In this document: positions 17,110 through 27,569 of the stretch, piece after piece
How the letters are laid out: each line of letters opens with the position of its first letter
Numbering within the stretch: position 1 is the first letter of the stretch
Origin: Maritimibacter alkaliphilus
GTDB taxonomy: Bacteria; Pseudomonadota; Alphaproteobacteria; Rhodobacterales; Rhodobacteraceae
Assembly: GCF_019801605.1 (NCBI RefSeq)
Contig: NZ_JAHVIT010000001.1
Span: forward strand, 372,001 to 436,000
Length of the DNA: 64,000 nt
Direction of reading: 5' to 3'
Notes under the pieces: model-generated
What the model was told of the DNA's origin: nothing
Database searches by the model: none
The model's input: the letters and a program-made list of their open reading frames with translations, nothing else
Program-made: the position numbers and the translations under genes

Positions 17110-18669
17110 CTAGGAGGACGGCGCGGCGTTGATGCGGTAGAGGTCGAAGCCCTCGTACGGGGGGCTGGAAAATATCTTCTCACCGAGGATCGGGGGCGCG
17201 GCCTGCCCGGAGTAGGTCTCGAGCATCCGGACGTTCAGGGGCCAGTCCGCGAAATGCGTGGCGCCCACCGACCGGAGATACTGCGCCAGCCGGCGATCCT
17301 CGATCGCACGCTTCGCATCGCCGTTCACCACCCCGTCAAGGTTTACCACGCGCAGCCCGGCTTCGGCGTATTGGGGGGCACCGGCCCACCATGTGAGCGC
17401 CCCCGATTGCATGGCGGCAAGCGTCGTCCCCTCCGGCAGCTGGTCGAGGATCTGGATGGCGTAGCGCGCATAGCCGCGGTCCGGGCGGTCTTCTGCGGTG
17501 CGGGAGAGCTCCCAGACCTGCGCGAGCGCGACCATGAGGACCGCCAGACCACCGGCAAGCGGCACGGCGCTGCGGCGCGAGCAGTCGGGACCGGACAGCG
17601 CCGCATGGCCGACGAGGGACAGCAGCATGGCGCAGAACACGAAGACGGGAGACAGGTAGCGGTCAAAGAACCAATAGGCGGGCAGGTAGAAGGTGTAGAG
17701 CGCAATGAAGGACACCGCCGACAGGGCCAGAACGACGGACAGCGACAGCCGCGGCTGGCGCAGGCAGGCTGCGAGGGGGAAGGCCAGGGCCGCCACGATC
17801 ACGATGGTCCCCACCACGGGCACATCCGGCAGCACGAAGCGTCCGAGCGCGGAGGACAGCGACGTCAGGACCTGTGGAAAGCTGCTCAGCCCGCTGGTCA
17901 TGTGAAAGTCGATGATCTGCCTGACCGCTGCGCCGCTTTCCGGCAGGGGGCCGCCGAAACGCAGGCAATAGAGCACCCAGGGCGCCACGGTGATCGCCGC
18001 GACAAGGGCCGTGATCCCGGTGCGGGCCGGGCCGATGCGCCGCAGCCCCCAGAGCGCCGCGGGGATCAGCAGCAGGACGCTGTCGATCCGCGCCAGCAGC
18101 GACAGGCCGGCAACAGCGCCCATCAGCACGATCCGCGGCAGCGCCGACTGGCGATCGGACCCCTGCAGCAGCCAGATGACGCAAAGCATCATGACCGCGG
18201 CGAGGGTCGTCTCCAACCCGTTGAGCGCATTTGCCGTGGTGGCCGGTGACAGCGCGACCAGCGTGCCCGAGATCAGCCCGGCCCGGAGGGAGGCGGTCTC
18301 GCGCAGGACGATCACGCCCGCGAGCGCCGCGGCCACTGCGCCGAAGACCGCCGAGATCAGCACCGCGCCGAGCGTCAGCCCGTCCGGTTTCGTCGACAGG
18401 AGGAACACCGGCAGTTGAAAGAGCACGATCAGCGGCTGGAACCCGGAGGTGGGAATAACGCCGTCCACGCTCGCGCCATGGCCCGCGAAGAGGCTCCGGG
18501 CGATCGACAGCGTGTAATAGGTGTCGTCGGGGAGGAAGCGCTGATCGATCGACAGCAGCCCCCGCCCAAGAAACCCGGCGCTTGCGCAGAGCGACAGGAT
18601 GACCGCACCGGCCGCGACTGTCTGCGCGTCGGATCGTGTTCCGCGTTGCCGTTCTCTCGACCTCGACAT
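17110..18669 (-). CDS. Membrane glycosyltransferase, GT39/ArnT-like
   Basis: A 519-residue protein with about ten predicted membrane helices. The N-terminal loop after helix 1 holds the acidic motif LPDDTYYTLSIARSLFAGHG, equivalent to the catalytic Asp loop of GT39/ArnT-type polyprenol-phosphate-dependent transferases, followed by GFQPL. The C-terminal soluble region (about 410-519) contains a WWAG patch and likely faces the periplasm. It probably transfers a sugar from a lipid carrier, but donor and acceptor are unknown. The start MSRSRERQ places basic residues before the first helix. It is convergent with the DedA-PAP2-LssY gene. Confidence 0.8.
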   Translation of the reverse strand: MSRSRERQRGTRSDAQTVAAGAVILSLCASAGFLGRGLLSIDQRFLPDDTYYTLSIARSLFAGHGASVDGVIPTSGFQPLIVLFQLPVFLLSTKPDGLTLGAVLISAVFGAVAAALAGVIVLRETASLRAGLISGTLVALSPATTANALNGLETTLAAVMMLCVIWLLQGSDRQSALPRIVLMGAVAGLSLLARIDSVLLLIPAALWGLRRIGPARTGITALVAAITVAPWVLYCLRFGGPLPESGAAVRQIIDFHMTSGLSSFPQVLTSLSSALGRFVLPDVPVVGTIVIVAALAFPLAACLRQPRLSLSVVLALSAVSFIALYTFYLPAYWFFDRYLSPVFVFCAMLLSLVGHAALSGPDCSRRSAVPLAGGLAVLMVALAQVWELSRTAEDRPDRGYARYAIQILDQLPEGTTLAAMQSGALTWWAGAPQYAEAGLRVVNLDGVVNGDAKRAIEDRRLAQYLRSVGATHFADWPLNVRMLETYSGQAAPPILGEKIFSSPPYEGFDLYRINAAPSS

Positions 18670-19028
18670 GTTCAAGCTGACCTGCGCTCCGTGTTGCTGT
18701 TGGTCCGGTGGCGGGGTCTCGACGCGTGGCGCCCGCGGTTCCCATCGCCACTGGCTCAATCCTTAGCGAAGGCGCCGGGCGGTCTCCAGACCGGGGGCGG
18801 TCGACAGGAGATCAGGCTTTGGTCTTCGGGGGGCACCCGGGCGGTTGGGACCCACCAGAAGGCGGCGCGGGACGCCGAGCCAGATGATCAGGCGTCGTGC
18901 CCGCCGGAGCCTGCCGGGGGCCATCAACTGGAAATGCTTTTCGGGGGCGCGTCAGCCATAACAGAGACAGGCACCTATCTGGGCTGCCGGGGGCAACCCT
19001 CTGTTTCTCAGGCAATTTTTCGGATGTA
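18670..19028. other. Intergenic region, no gene seen
   Basis: About 360 bp between the glycosyltransferase start and tRNA-Thr. No convincing frame, repeat or hairpin stands out. Confidence 0.5.
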
Positions 19029-19104
19029 TGGTGCCGGCAGAGGGACTTGAACCCCCGACCCCGAGATTACAAATCACGTGCTCTACCAGCTGAGCTATAC
19101 CGGC
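19029..19104 (-). tRNA. tRNA-Thr (anticodon TGT)
   Basis: The reverse strand folds as a full cloverleaf of 76 nt including an encoded CCA. The acceptor stem starts GCCGGTA, the D stem is GCTC/GAGC, the anticodon loop is TTTGTAA with TGT, and the T arm contains GGTTCAAGTCC. As written, the anticodon stem CGTGA/TCTCG has one T-T mismatch. Confidence 0.95.
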
Positions 19105-19333
19105 GGTAGCGGCCACCTAGCATTGCCGCGCGACGGAGACAAGCGCGAAGGTGATCCGCCGCGCGCCGCAGGCAGTCGACGGACCCGTAGAGGGCAGGCC
19201 GCCAAGGGCCTCCCAGTCGCATCGCGGGCCGGGCAGGACGTGAAAACGCGTCGAAAGCCGTCGTGGATTAATCGACTTGTAAGCCTTCGCGGCAATGCTC
19301 CTCCCGGAACTGCAACTGGATTGGAGCCGGGAC

Positions 19334-19906
19334 GTGATACGCCGCCTCATCTGCGCCGGGGCCCTCGGGCTCGCGGCCTGTGCTGCCCAGGCAGGGCAAT
19401 ACGACGCCATCATGCGTAGCTACGTCGAGACGGAGGTGCGCCGATGGGCGTCCGACCCGCTGCTGGTGGCGGCGGTCAGCACCCAGAACGCCGTGACCGA
19501 AGGCTATGACCAGGCGCAGATCGACGCGCTGGAGGCGCAATGGGCGGCCCAGGCAGGCCAGTCCGACCAGCCGCTCATCGCGCAGGTGACGACGGGGCCG
19601 GCGGCAGAGTTCCTGCGCCAGCAGGTCACCGCTTCGGGCGGCATCCTTGCCGAGGTGATCCTGATGGATGCCCGTGGGCTGAACGTCGCCAGCAGCGGCG
19701 AGACGAGCGACTACTGGCAGGGCGAGGAGGCGAAATACCTCGAAACCTATCCCAACGGGCCCGGCGCCATGCATTTCGGGGAGGTCGAATTCGACGAGAG
19801 CGTGCAGGGCTATGTCGGGCAGGTGTCCTTTAGCTTCGTGGCGCCGGACAGCGGGCAGGTGATCGGGGCGATCACCGTCGGGTTGAACGCTGAGATGCTG
19901 TTCTGA
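19334..19906 (+). CDS. Secreted PDC/Cache-like sensor-domain protein
   Basis: A protein of about 190 residues that begins with a signal peptide (VIRRLICAGALGLAACAAQAG). The mature part looks like a PDC/Cache-type ligand-binding fold: a long helix (YDAIMRSYVETEVRRWASDPLLVAAVSTQN) followed by GGILAEVILMDARGLNVASSGETSDYWQGEEAKY, the pattern seen in extracellular sensor domains of chemoreceptors and kinases. GTG 19334 follows GGAGCCGGGA and starts the signal peptide; the upstream ATG at 19295 would add 13 polar residues. It lies 75 bp upstream of a chemoreceptor gene on the same strand, so the two may work together. The ligand is unknown. Confidence 0.7.
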   Translation: MIRRLICAGALGLAACAAQAGQYDAIMRSYVETEVRRWASDPLLVAAVSTQNAVTEGYDQAQIDALEAQWAAQAGQSDQPLIAQVTTGPAAEFLRQQVTASGGILAEVILMDARGLNVASSGETSDYWQGEEAKYLETYPNGPGAMHFGEVEFDESVQGYVGQVSFSFVAPDSGQVIGAITVGLNAEMLF

Positions 19907-19981
19907 GAACCGCCGGGCCGCCCGCACGGGGCCCGGCATATTTTGAGCGGACCTACGGGTCCGGGGCTGCAGGGGCAGAGC

Positions 19982-22537
19982 ATGGACGAGACACAGACCA
20001 CCCCGCGACGCTGGCGCTTCCTGCGGAGCACCTTCGTGACCGGCACATTGATCACCGCGATCTGCGTCCTGTTGGTCGTGACCACGACGGAAGTGATTTC
20101 GAAGCACCGGATCGAGGCGGTGATCCGCGAGGGCGTCGCGGAACGGGCCGTGGACACCACGCGCCTGCTGGCCAACCAGCTCGGCGGGGTGATCAAGTTC
20201 GAGAACCCCGGCCCGCTGCAGGATACGCTCGACCGGCTGGGGGAGGACAGCCACGGCGACATGGCGGGCGGCATCGTGCTGACCTCCGCGGGGCAGCAGC
20301 TGTTTGCCTCCGAGAGCGCGGGCTTCGATGCGGGTGCCGTCGAGGATGCCGCGCGGGTGGCCCTGCTGACCGGCCAGCCGGAAGCGGCCGCCGGGGGGCT
20401 GATCCGGGCCGTCCCGGTGCATTTCGGACCCGATGGCGCGATGGTCGGCGTGCTGGCGCTGCAATGGTCCCCGGCGCGCCAGTTGCTGCAGGCCCGGGCC
20501 CAGAGGCTGCGGTCCGCCGCCGTTGCAGGCCTCGTCTTCCTGGTGTCTCTGGCAGGCGTTGCGGCCTTCCAGTGGGCTTGGCTGTCGCGCCCGCTGCTGC
20601 GGGTTGCGCGGGCGATGCGGGCAGTGGCGGCCGATGACTTCGACACGCCGATTCCCGCCCTGACGCGCGGCGATGAGATCGGCACGATGGGGCGTACGCT
20701 CGACAGGTTCCGGCAGGCCCTGCGCGCGGCCAAGGACACCCAGCGGGACGCGGCCTTCAAGAGTGCGGCCATCGGGGGCACCAGTGCGCCGATCATGCTG
20801 CTGGGGCCGGACTGGCGCATCCTGTTCGTCAACCGGGCCTGCCGCGATCTTCTGGGCGGGCAGCAAGCCTACCTGCGTCGGGACTGGCCCGGGTTTTCCG
20901 CCGACGACCTGGAGGGAGACACGCTCGACCAGTTCAGCGGTCTGCGGGAGTTCGCGTCGGAACTGCGTCGGGGGCAGCGTCCCCTGCCGGCCACCCTTGT
21001 CGCGCCCTGGGACGACGCGCGGCTCAAGGTGACCGTCGACGCGGTCCTCGATGAGGAGCGGGACGTCGTGGGCTACGTCGTGGAATGGGCTGAGGTCTCG
21101 GTGCAGGAAACGAACAGCACGGTGCTGCGGGCCATCGACCTGCAGCAGATGCGGGTGGAGATCCTGCCGCCCGGTGACGTCTCCTTTGCCAATGATGTCT
21201 TCCACAAGGTGACCGGCTACCGGAGCGGTCAGGTAATCAATGCCGGTGACCTGTTCCGGGGCGAGGGCTACAGCGAGGCCGAGCACGCCCGGATGATCGA
21301 GCGGATCAAGGGCGGCGAGTCGATCTCGGGGTTCTTCTCGCTGCGCTGTCCGGACGGCCGGTTCTGCATGGCGATCGGCACCTTCTCCCCGATCATGGAC
21401 GAGGCAGGGGAGATCGAGCGAACGGTCTTCCTCGGGACCGACATGACGGAGTCGCGCCGCCGCATCCGCGAGGTCGAAGCGGCACAGGAAGAGGCCGCGC
21501 AGCGCCAGCACGACGTGGTCGAGGCCCTGCGCGTGGCCCTCGGACGGCTCGCCGACGGCGATCTCACGGCGAGCATCACCACGCAGTTCCCGAAGGAATA
21601 CGAGGCGCTGCGCCAGAACTACAACCAGGCGCTCGATGCGCTGCATGACGCGATGATCGCCGTGGTCCAGAACGCCGGGTCGATCTCGTCCGAAGCCGGC
21701 GAGATCACCAATGCGGCGGATGATCTGGCCCGGCGGACCGAGAAACAGGCGGCCACGCTGGAGGAGACGGCGGCGGCCCTGGACGAGCTGACCGCCTCGG
21801 TGAAATCCGCGGCGGAGGGCGCAGATGATGCCAGCCGCATGGCGAACAGCGCCCAGACCAACGCTGAAACCGGTGGCGCCGTCGCCCGGGAAGCGGTCTC
21901 GGCCATGGATGCGATCCGGGCATCGAGCCAGGAAATCTCGAAGATCACCAGCGTGATCGACGACATCGCCTTCCAGACCAACCTGCTGGCGCTGAACGCC
22001 GGCGTGGAGGCCGCCCGCGCGGGCGAGGCCGGGCGGGGGTTCGCGGTGGTGGCAACCGAGGTCCGGGCATTGGCTCAGCGCTCTTCCGATGCCGCGCGGG
22101 AGATCAACGAGTTGATCTCGGCCAGTGGCACCCATGTGAAGTCGGGTGTGGATCTCGTCAACCGGACCGGCGACGCGCTCGGGGCCATCGTGACCTCGGT
22201 CGCGGATATCTCCAAGCGGGTGGCGATCATCGCGACCTCGGCGCGCGAGCAGTCGACGGGCCTGCATGAAATCAACATGGCCATGAATGAACTCGACCAG
22301 GTCACCCAGCAGAACGCTGCCATGTTCGAGGAGACCAACGCCGCCAGCCACGCGCTGACCACGGAGGCCGGAGCGCTGGTCTCCGCGGCCGAGCGGTTCC
22401 GTCTCCGCGAGGGGACGCTGACCCGTTCCGGCCGGGACGAGCCACGCCGCGAGACCAAGACGCCCACCCGCAAGGCGGTGAACGCTCCCGGAGCGGACCG
22501 CGCGCCGGTTTCGCAGGAAGGCTGGGATGAATTCTAG
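19982..22537 (+). CDS. Methyl-accepting chemotaxis protein with two PAS-like domains
   Basis: An 851-residue chemoreceptor. TM1 is near residues 15-37, with a short periplasmic segment to about 160, and TM2 is [26 protein letters not shown] domain follows, then two PAS-like domains ([24 protein letters not shown]; and about 370-480 with [15 protein letters not shown]), a second HAMP-like stretch and the signalling domain. The hairpin tip is intact ([33 protein letters not shown]). It ends in GWDEF, resembling the C-terminal CheR/CheB-tether pentapeptide. ATG 19982 has an AGGGGCAG site; a TTG 39 bp upstream is less likely. Confidence 0.93.
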   Translation: MDETQTTPRRWRFLRSTFVTGTLITAICVLLVVTTTEVISKHRIEAVIREGVAERAVDTTRLLANQLGGVIKFENPGPLQDTLDRLGEDSHGDMAGGIVLTSAGQQLFASESAGFDAGAVEDAARVALLTGQPEAAAGGLIRAVPVHFGPDGAMVGVLALQWSPARQLLQARAQRLRSAAVAGLVFLVSLAGVAAFQWAWLSRPLLRVARAMRAVAADDFDTPIPALTRGDEIGTMGRTLDRFRQALRAAKDTQRDAAFKSAAIGGTSAPIMLLGPDWRILFVNRACRDLLGGQQAYLRRDWPGFSADDLEGDTLDQFSGLREFASELRRGQRPLPATLVAPWDDARLKVTVDAVLDEERDVVGYVVEWAEVSVQETNSTVLRAIDLQQMRVEILPPGDVSFANDVFHKVTGYRSGQVINAGDLFRGEGYSEAEHARMIERIKGGESISGFFSLRCPDGRFCMAIGTFSPIMDEAGEIERTVFLGTDMTESRRRIREVEAAQEEAAQRQHDVVEALRVALGRLADGDLTASITTQFPKEYEALRQNYNQALDALHDAMIAVVQNAGSISSEAGEITNAADDLARRTEKQAATLEETAAALDELTASVKSAAEGADDASRMANSAQTNAETGGAVAREAVSAMDAIRASSQEISKITSVIDDIAFQTNLLALNAGVEAARAGEAGRGFAVVATEVRALAQRSSDAAREINELISASGTHVKSGVDLVNRTGDALGAIVTSVADISKRVAIIATSAREQSTGLHEINMAMNELDQVTQQNAAMFEETNAASHALTTEAGALVSAAERFRLREGTLTRSGRDEPRRETKTPTRKAVNAPGADRAPVSQEGWDEF

Positions 22538-22558
22538 GTCGCAGGCTGGCGCGCGGCT

Positions 22559-22890
22559 CAGCCCCGTGCCGGTATCCCACTCAGACCCAGGTGCCGGGGC
22601 GGAGCTTACCGTCAGGTGCAACGGCGCTACTCAGCCCGAGGTGCCGGCGCGGCTCCCCCTCACCTGAGGGTGAGCCGCCCACCCTCAGGTGATAACTCAC
22701 CCTCAGGTCATGGCGAGCCGTTCGTCCCCGTGCCTGCGCGCCGTTCAGCCCCGACGCCGGCAAGCGGTTTGGCCCGGTGCCGGCGCGCTGACCAGACCCG
22801 GTACCCGCATGCGGCTTGGCCCGGTGCTGGCGTATGCGTTCTTGCCAGGTGCTGGCGCGTGGCTCAGCCCCGGATGCCGGCGAAGCGGGT
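22559..22890. repeat. Irregular 21-26 bp GC-rich repeat array between convergent genes
   Basis: At least nine degenerate units of the form (C)AGCCCCGGTGCCGGCGCG follow one another between the chemoreceptor and metG, for instance at about 22559, 22581, 22631, 22746 and 22770-22860. The last overlaps the metG stop region (CAGCCCCGGATGCCGGCG). Units keep GCCGG or GCTGG and vary elsewhere. The array is interrupted by the perfect hairpin at 22661-22691. Confidence 0.6.
22661..22691. terminator. Perfect 12-bp hairpin, possible bidirectional terminator
   Basis: CACCTGAGGGTG pairs perfectly with CACCCTCAGGTG across the 7-nt loop AGCCGCC. A second copy of the right arm (CACCCTCAGGT) follows at 22698-22708, so an alternative pairing is possible. 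There is no T-tract, so intrinsic termination is uncertain. Confidence 0.55.
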
Positions 22891-24576
22891 CTGCCAGTCT
22901 TCGCGTTCCTCGTCCGTGATCTTGCGGAAGAGGTTTTCCGGCACGGAGAAGGCGTGCCCCTCGGGCAGGGCGGCGAGGGCCGCCGAGGCACTCTCCGGCC
23001 AGCTGCGGTCCTCGACCGCGAGGGCGGCGCAGAGCGTGTCGGCGGCATCCGGAATGAAGGGCGCCGAGATCACCGCGTAGAGCCGGATGAGATTCAGCGA
23101 CAGGCGCACGATGGCCGCGGCCTGCGCCGGGTCTTCCTTGAAGGCGGCCCAGGGAGCAGCGCTTTGCAGGTACTCGTTCCCGGCGACCCAGAGGGCGCGC
23201 AACTCCTGCGCCGACTTGCGGACCTCCATCGCCTCCATGTGGGCCGTGTAGGCGGCGAGGCGGCGGTCGATCTCGGCGATCAGCGCCTCCTCGGCGGGGC
23301 CGTAGCTGCCGCCCTCGGGCACCGTTTCGCCGAACTTCGAACGGCAGAACTTGGTCACGCGGCTGACAAAGTTGCCCAGCACGTCGGCCAGGTCCTTGTT
23401 CACCGACGCCTGGAAGTTCTCCCAGGTGAACTCGCTGTCGGAGCTTTCCGGCGCGTGGGAGAGCAGCCACCAGCGCCAGTAATCCGAAGGCAGCACCTCC
23501 AGCGCCTGATCCATGAAAACGCCGCGCCCGCGCGAAGTGGAGAACTGGCCGCCTTCGTAGTTCAGGTAGTTGAACGACTTGATGTAATCCACCAGCTTCC
23601 AGGGCTCGCCGGAGCCGAGGATCGTGGCCGGGAAGGAGAGCGTGTGGAAGGGCACGTTGTCCTTGCCCATGAACTGGGTGTAGGTCACGTCCTGCGCGCC
23701 CTTGTCGGTGCGCCACCAGCGTTCCCAGTCCGCGCCCTTGCCGGCATCGACCCATTCCTGGCTGCAGGCGATGTATTCGATCGGCGCGTCGAACCAGACG
23801 TAGAAGACCTTGCCTTCCATGCCGGGCCAGTCGTCCGCGCCCTTCTTCACCGGGATGCCCCAGTCGAGGTCGCGGGTGATGCCGCGGTCCTGCAGCCCGT
23901 CGCCGTCGTTCAGCCACTTCTTGGCGATCGAGGTGGTCAGCACTGGCCAGTCGGCCTTGCTGTCGATCCAGGCTTCCAACTCGTCCTTCATGGCCGACTG
24001 GCGCAGGTAGAGGTGCTTGGTCTCGCGCATTTCCAGATCGGTGGCCCCCGAAATGGTGGAATGCGGGTTGATCAGGTCGACCGGATCGAGCTGCTTGGTG
24101 CAATTGTCGCACTGGTCGCCGCGGGCGCTGTCGAAGCCGCAGTTCGGGCAGGTGCCCTCGATGTAGCGGTCCGGCAGGTAGCGCCCGTCGGTGGGCGAAT
24201 ACATCTGCGTCTCGGAGACCTCGCGGATCAGCCCGCGCTCGGCCAGGACACCGGCGAAATGCTGGGTCAGCAGGTGGTTCTGCTGCGACGAGGAGCGACC
24301 GAAGTGATCGAAGGAGAGGCGGAAGCCTTCGGCGATCCTGGCCTGCACCTCGTGCATCTCGGCGCAATATTCAGCCACGGGCTTGCCGGCCTTGGCGGCG
24401 GCAAGTTCGGCAGGCGTGCCATGCTCGTCCGTGGCGCAGAGGAAGAGCACCTCGTGCCCGCGCCCGCGCTGGTAGCGCGCGAAGAGATCGGCGGGCAGCT
24501 GGCTGCCGACGAGATTGCCGAGGTGCTTGATCCCGTTGATGTAAGGGATCGCCGAAGTGATGAGATGCCGGGCCAT
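22864..24576 (-). CDS. metG: Methionyl-tRNA synthetase
   Basis: A 570-residue class I synthetase that charges tRNA-Met in the cytoplasm. The HIGH-like element is in [17 protein letters not shown], the zinc-binding knuckle is [17 protein letters not shown], and the KMSKS loop is the variant FSTSRGRG seen in this MetRS subclass. The anticodon-binding helical domain follows (about 400-560). The length is normal for the group without the C-terminal dimerisation domain. The start [15 protein letters not shown] is the conserved one. Its 3' end lies within a degenerate repeat array. Confidence 0.97.
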   Translation of the reverse strand: MARHLITSAIPYINGIKHLGNLVGSQLPADLFARYQRGRGHEVLFLCATDEHGTPAELAAAKAGKPVAEYCAEMHEVQARIAEGFRLSFDHFGRSSSQQNHLLTQHFAGVLAERGLIREVSETQMYSPTDGRYLPDRYIEGTCPNCGFDSARGDQCDNCTKQLDPVDLINPHSTISGATDLEMRETKHLYLRQSAMKDELEAWIDSKADWPVLTTSIAKKWLNDGDGLQDRGITRDLDWGIPVKKGADDWPGMEGKVFYVWFDAPIEYIACSQEWVDAGKGADWERWWRTDKGAQDVTYTQFMGKDNVPFHTLSFPATILGSGEPWKLVDYIKSFNYLNYEGGQFSTSRGRGVFMDQALEVLPSDYWRWWLLSHAPESSDSEFTWENFQASVNKDLADVLGNFVSRVTKFCRSKFGETVPEGGSYGPAEEALIAEIDRRLAAYTAHMEAMEVRKSAQELRALWVAGNEYLQSAAPWAAFKEDPAQAAAIVRLSLNLIRLYAVISAPFIPDAADTLCAALAVEDRSWPESASAALAALPEGHAFSVPENLFRKITDEEREDWQTRFAGIRG

Positions 24577-24726
24577 GACATTCCTCTTTCCGCTGGATTG
24601 GCCCCCCCAATACAGATCGGGGCGGGTGAGTGCCAGAGGCAAGCGCAACTGGCCGTGGGGGGCTGCCTCACAGGGCCCGGACCTCGGGGTGCGCAACCTG
24701 CGGGGGCGGCGCCGGTTGGGGCCGTG

Positions 24727-25947
24727 TCACTCCTCCGGGGTGCGTCCGCGCCGCGTCAGTCGACCGATGGTGAAGGAGGTGCGCGGCGACCAGACGTAGC
24801 GGGTGCGAACCTCCGCCGGGCGCGCGCGCATCCGGGAGAGGGTGAAGGCCAGCAGGCCGACATGCCCCGCGCCCACCATGGCAAAGAGCGCGTTGGGACC
24901 GAAGGCAGTGATCAGCACCGAGGCGAGGTAGGGCGCGACGATGGCCCCCACGGCGTAGAAGAAGAGCAGCGCGGCGGAGAGCTCGACCCGCTGGTCGTCG
25001 CCGGCAAAGTCATGGGCATGGGCGGCGGCGATGGAATAGACCGGGAAGGAGGCCATCCCGAAGAGGAAGGCGTTCACCAGCGCGGCCTCGGGCGAGGTGG
25101 CGGTCAGCGCGGTGGCGATGCAGGAGAGGATCGTGGCCACGGAGATGCCGGTCAGCACCCAGCGGCGGTCGAACCGATCGGCGAGAAGGCCGACGGGATA
25201 TTGCACGAGCGCCCCGCCGAGGATGAAGAGCGCGAGGAACCACGCGATCTGCTGCGGGTCGAGGCCGACTTCCTGCCCGTAGATCGGGCCGATCATCCGG
25301 AAGGTCGCGCCCGAGAGCGCCGAGACCACCACCGCCACGGTCGCAAGGGGCGAGCAGTCCCACGACAGCATCGGGCGAAGGCGCGGCGCGCTCGACATGG
25401 CGGGCTGGGGCGCGTTGGAGAGCGTGAGCGGGATCAGCGTCGCACAGCACAGCAGCGCGAGCACGTTGTAGGAGACGTAGGAGGCGGGCTCCAGCACGCC
25501 GATCATCAGCTGCGCCGAGAGCGAGGCCCCCATGTCCGCGATCCGGTAGAGCCCGGTCACCCGGCCCCGCGTCTCCTTGGTGGACCGTGCCATGAGCCAG
25601 CCCTCGATCACCGTGTAGCAGCCCGCGACGCAGAGGCCGGAGGCGACCCGGAACAGCGCCCAGAACCACGGATCGTGGATCAGCGCGTGGGCGAGGATGC
25701 CGATGGCCCCCATGGCGGTGAAGGCCGCAAAGGCCCGGGAGTGGCCGACCCGTCCCATCAGGCGCGGCGCCCACCAGCAGCCCACGAAGAAGCCGAGGAA
25801 ATGGGCCGAGCCAAGGAGGCCGATCTGCCCGCGGGAGAAGCCGAGCTCTAGCCCGGAGAGCGCATCCAGCGGCCCGACGCCCCCGGAGGACAGCTGCAGC
25901 AGGATGACGGAGAGGAACAGCGGGGCGAGGGTAAGCAGGAATCGCAT
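24727..25947 (-). CDS. MFS transporter (UMF/YcaD-like)
   Basis: A 406-residue major facilitator with twelve predicted helices. The cytoplasmic loop between helices 2 and 3 has GCWWAPRLMGRVGHSRAF, a variant of the MFS motif A, and loop 8-9 has LLADRFDRRWVL. The layout resembles the YcaD subfamily, in which a helix contains CVAGCYTVIEGWLMARSTKETRGR. MRFLLTLAPLFLSVILLQ is a natural membrane start; a start 189 bp upstream would add a Pro/Ala-rich leader with no family support. The substrate is unknown. It lies 150 bp downstream of metG's start on the same strand. Confidence 0.88.
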   Translation of the reverse strand: MRFLLTLAPLFLSVILLQLSSGGVGPLDALSGLELGFSRGQIGLLGSAHFLGFFVGCWWAPRLMGRVGHSRAFAAFTAMGAIGILAHALIHDPWFWALFRVASGLCVAGCYTVIEGWLMARSTKETRGRVTGLYRIADMGASLSAQLMIGVLEPASYVSYNVLALLCCATLIPLTLSNAPQPAMSSAPRLRPMLSWDCSPLATVAVVVSALSGATFRMIGPIYGQEVGLDPQQIAWFLALFILGGALVQYPVGLLADRFDRRWVLTGISVATILSCIATALTATSPEAALVNAFLFGMASFPVYSIAAAHAHDFAGDDQRVELSAALLFFYAVGAIVAPYLASVLITAFGPNALFAMVGAGHVGLLAFTLSRMRARPAEVRTRYVWSPRTSFTIGRLTRRGRTPEE

Positions 25948-26448
25948 GACGCGACCGTCATGCGCCGCGCGCGGGGGCGCTGCCTTCCGCTTTGCGACAG
26001 GCGGAAGGTCGATTTTGCGCCATCGCCGGGACGGCTGTGCCGGGGCAGGGGGGGCGGGCGCCGGGCCAGACGGGGTGGTCAGAGGGGTTTGCGCAGGGGC
26101 GTTTGCGCGAAAAGGGATTGTGCCGAAGGGGGCCAAAGGAGTGGGGCCCCTCGTGCAGGGGGGCTTTTACGCGACCGGTGGGCCGAGGAGGCTGGAACGG
26201 CTGTGCCGATGCAGGCTCTGCCCATGACGGGGCCATGGCCCATCGCGCGAAACACGCTTGTCAGCGCCCGGCGTGGCGCGGCGATCCTGCCACCTCTTCG
26301 GGCATGCAGGGCACGCAATGGCGGGACTTCCTCTCACGGGGGTGACATCGGGCAAAGAATTCGTAAGGTTCGCGCGATAAGCGGGGAAGCGTCAGGCCGT
26401 CCGGGTCTGTCTAGTGCCCCCGGGCACCAGCCACAGGACGACGATCAC
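25948..26448. other. Divergent intergenic region, no gene seen
   Basis: About 500 bp between the divergent MFS and aldo/keto reductase genes. A short imperfect repeat (ACGGCTGTGCCGGGGCAG at about 26031 and ACGGCTGTGCCGATGCAG at about 26198) was noticed. No gene or clear operator could be supported. Confidence 0.5.
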
Positions 26449-27492
26449 ATGCGCAGAACCCAGCTTGGCCGGACCGGTATCTCGGTCAGCAACTATTGCC
26501 TTGGCTCCATGACCTGGGGCAACCAGACCGACACGGAGGACGCGCATCGTCAGATCGACAGCGCGCTGGCCGCTGGAATCGACTTCATCGATACCGCCGA
26601 GATGTATCCGGTGAACCCGGTGCGGGCCTCGACCGTGGGCCGCACCGAGCGGGTGATCGGCCTCTGGCTGGAGAAGACCGGCAAGCGGGGCGACGTGGTG
26701 ATCGCCTCCAAGCACAGCGGCGGCGGCAACCGCAACATCCGCGACGGTGCGCCGATCACGGCCAAGAGCATTCCCGAGGTGGTTGAAGGCTCGCTGCGCC
26801 GGCTCAAGACCGATTACATCGATCTCTACCAGTTCCACTGGCCAAACCGGGGCTCCTACCACTTCCGCCAGATCTGGGACTACGATCCCTCGGGCCAGAA
26901 CCGCGAAGAGACCATGGCCCACATGGTCGAGACGCTGGAGGCGCTCCAGAAGCAGGTCGACCGTGGCACGATCCGGGCCTTCGGCCTCTCGAACGAGAGC
27001 GCATGGGGCACGACGCAATGGGCGCGCCTCGCCGAGGCGGGCCACGGCCCCCGCGTGGCCACGATCCAGAACGAATACTCGCTGCTCTGCCGCCAGTTCG
27101 ACAGCGACCTGGCCGAGGCCTGCCTGAACGAGGACGTGGGTCTGCTGGCCTATTCGCCGCTCGCCGCCGGCCTGCTGACGGGCAAGTACCAGGGCGGCGC
27201 CGTGCCCGAGGCGAGCCGCATGTCGCTGGTCCCCGAACTGGGCGGCCGCAAGACCGAGCGGGTCTTCCCCGCGGTCGACGCCTACCTCGCCCTGGCCGCG
27301 AAACATGGCCTCGACCCCGTGCACATGGCCCTGGCCTGGTGCGCACAGCGGCCGTTCATGGCCTCCGTCATCTTCGGCGCCACCACCCAGCCGCAGCTGG
27401 ACCACATCCTTGCGGGTCTCGAGCTACACCTCTCCGACGAGGTGATGAAAGAGCTCGACACCGTGCATCGGTCGCATCCGATGCCCTTCTGA
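26449..27492 (+). CDS. Aldo/keto reductase, Tas-like
   Basis: A 347-residue aldo/keto reductase of the larger, Tas/YajO-like group. Features include the N-terminal LGRTGISVSNYCLGSMTWG, the catalytic Asp and Tyr in DFIDTAEMYPVN, Lys in VVIASKHSG, His in LYQFHWPNRG and the cofactor region near the C-terminus (MASVIFGATTQPQLDHIL). The ATG at 26449 follows AGGACGACG and matches the conserved family start; longer starts are unsupported. It is followed after 77 bp by a DMT transporter on the same strand. The substrate is not known. Confidence 0.93.
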   Translation: MRRTQLGRTGISVSNYCLGSMTWGNQTDTEDAHRQIDSALAAGIDFIDTAEMYPVNPVRASTVGRTERVIGLWLEKTGKRGDVVIASKHSGGGNRNIRDGAPITAKSIPEVVEGSLRRLKTDYIDLYQFHWPNRGSYHFRQIWDYDPSGQNREETMAHMVETLEALQKQVDRGTIRAFGLSNESAWGTTQWARLAEAGHGPRVATIQNEYSLLCRQFDSDLAEACLNEDVGLLAYSPLAAGLLTGKYQGGAVPEASRMSLVPELGGRKTERVFPAVDAYLALAAKHGLDPVHMALAWCAQRPFMASVIFGATTQPQLDHILAGLELHLSDEVMKELDTVHRSHPMPF

Positions 27493-27569
27493 GCGGCGCG
27501 GCCCCCGCGGGGGCCACAGACGTCGCGCGGTGCCGGGGCAGGTCCCCGGCCGTTTCAAGGCGCAATGAC

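Noticed and set aside
19268..22621. Long minus-strand open frame opposite the chemoreceptor
   Set aside because: The sense strand encodes an unmistakable chemoreceptor; the antisense product has no recognisable domain.
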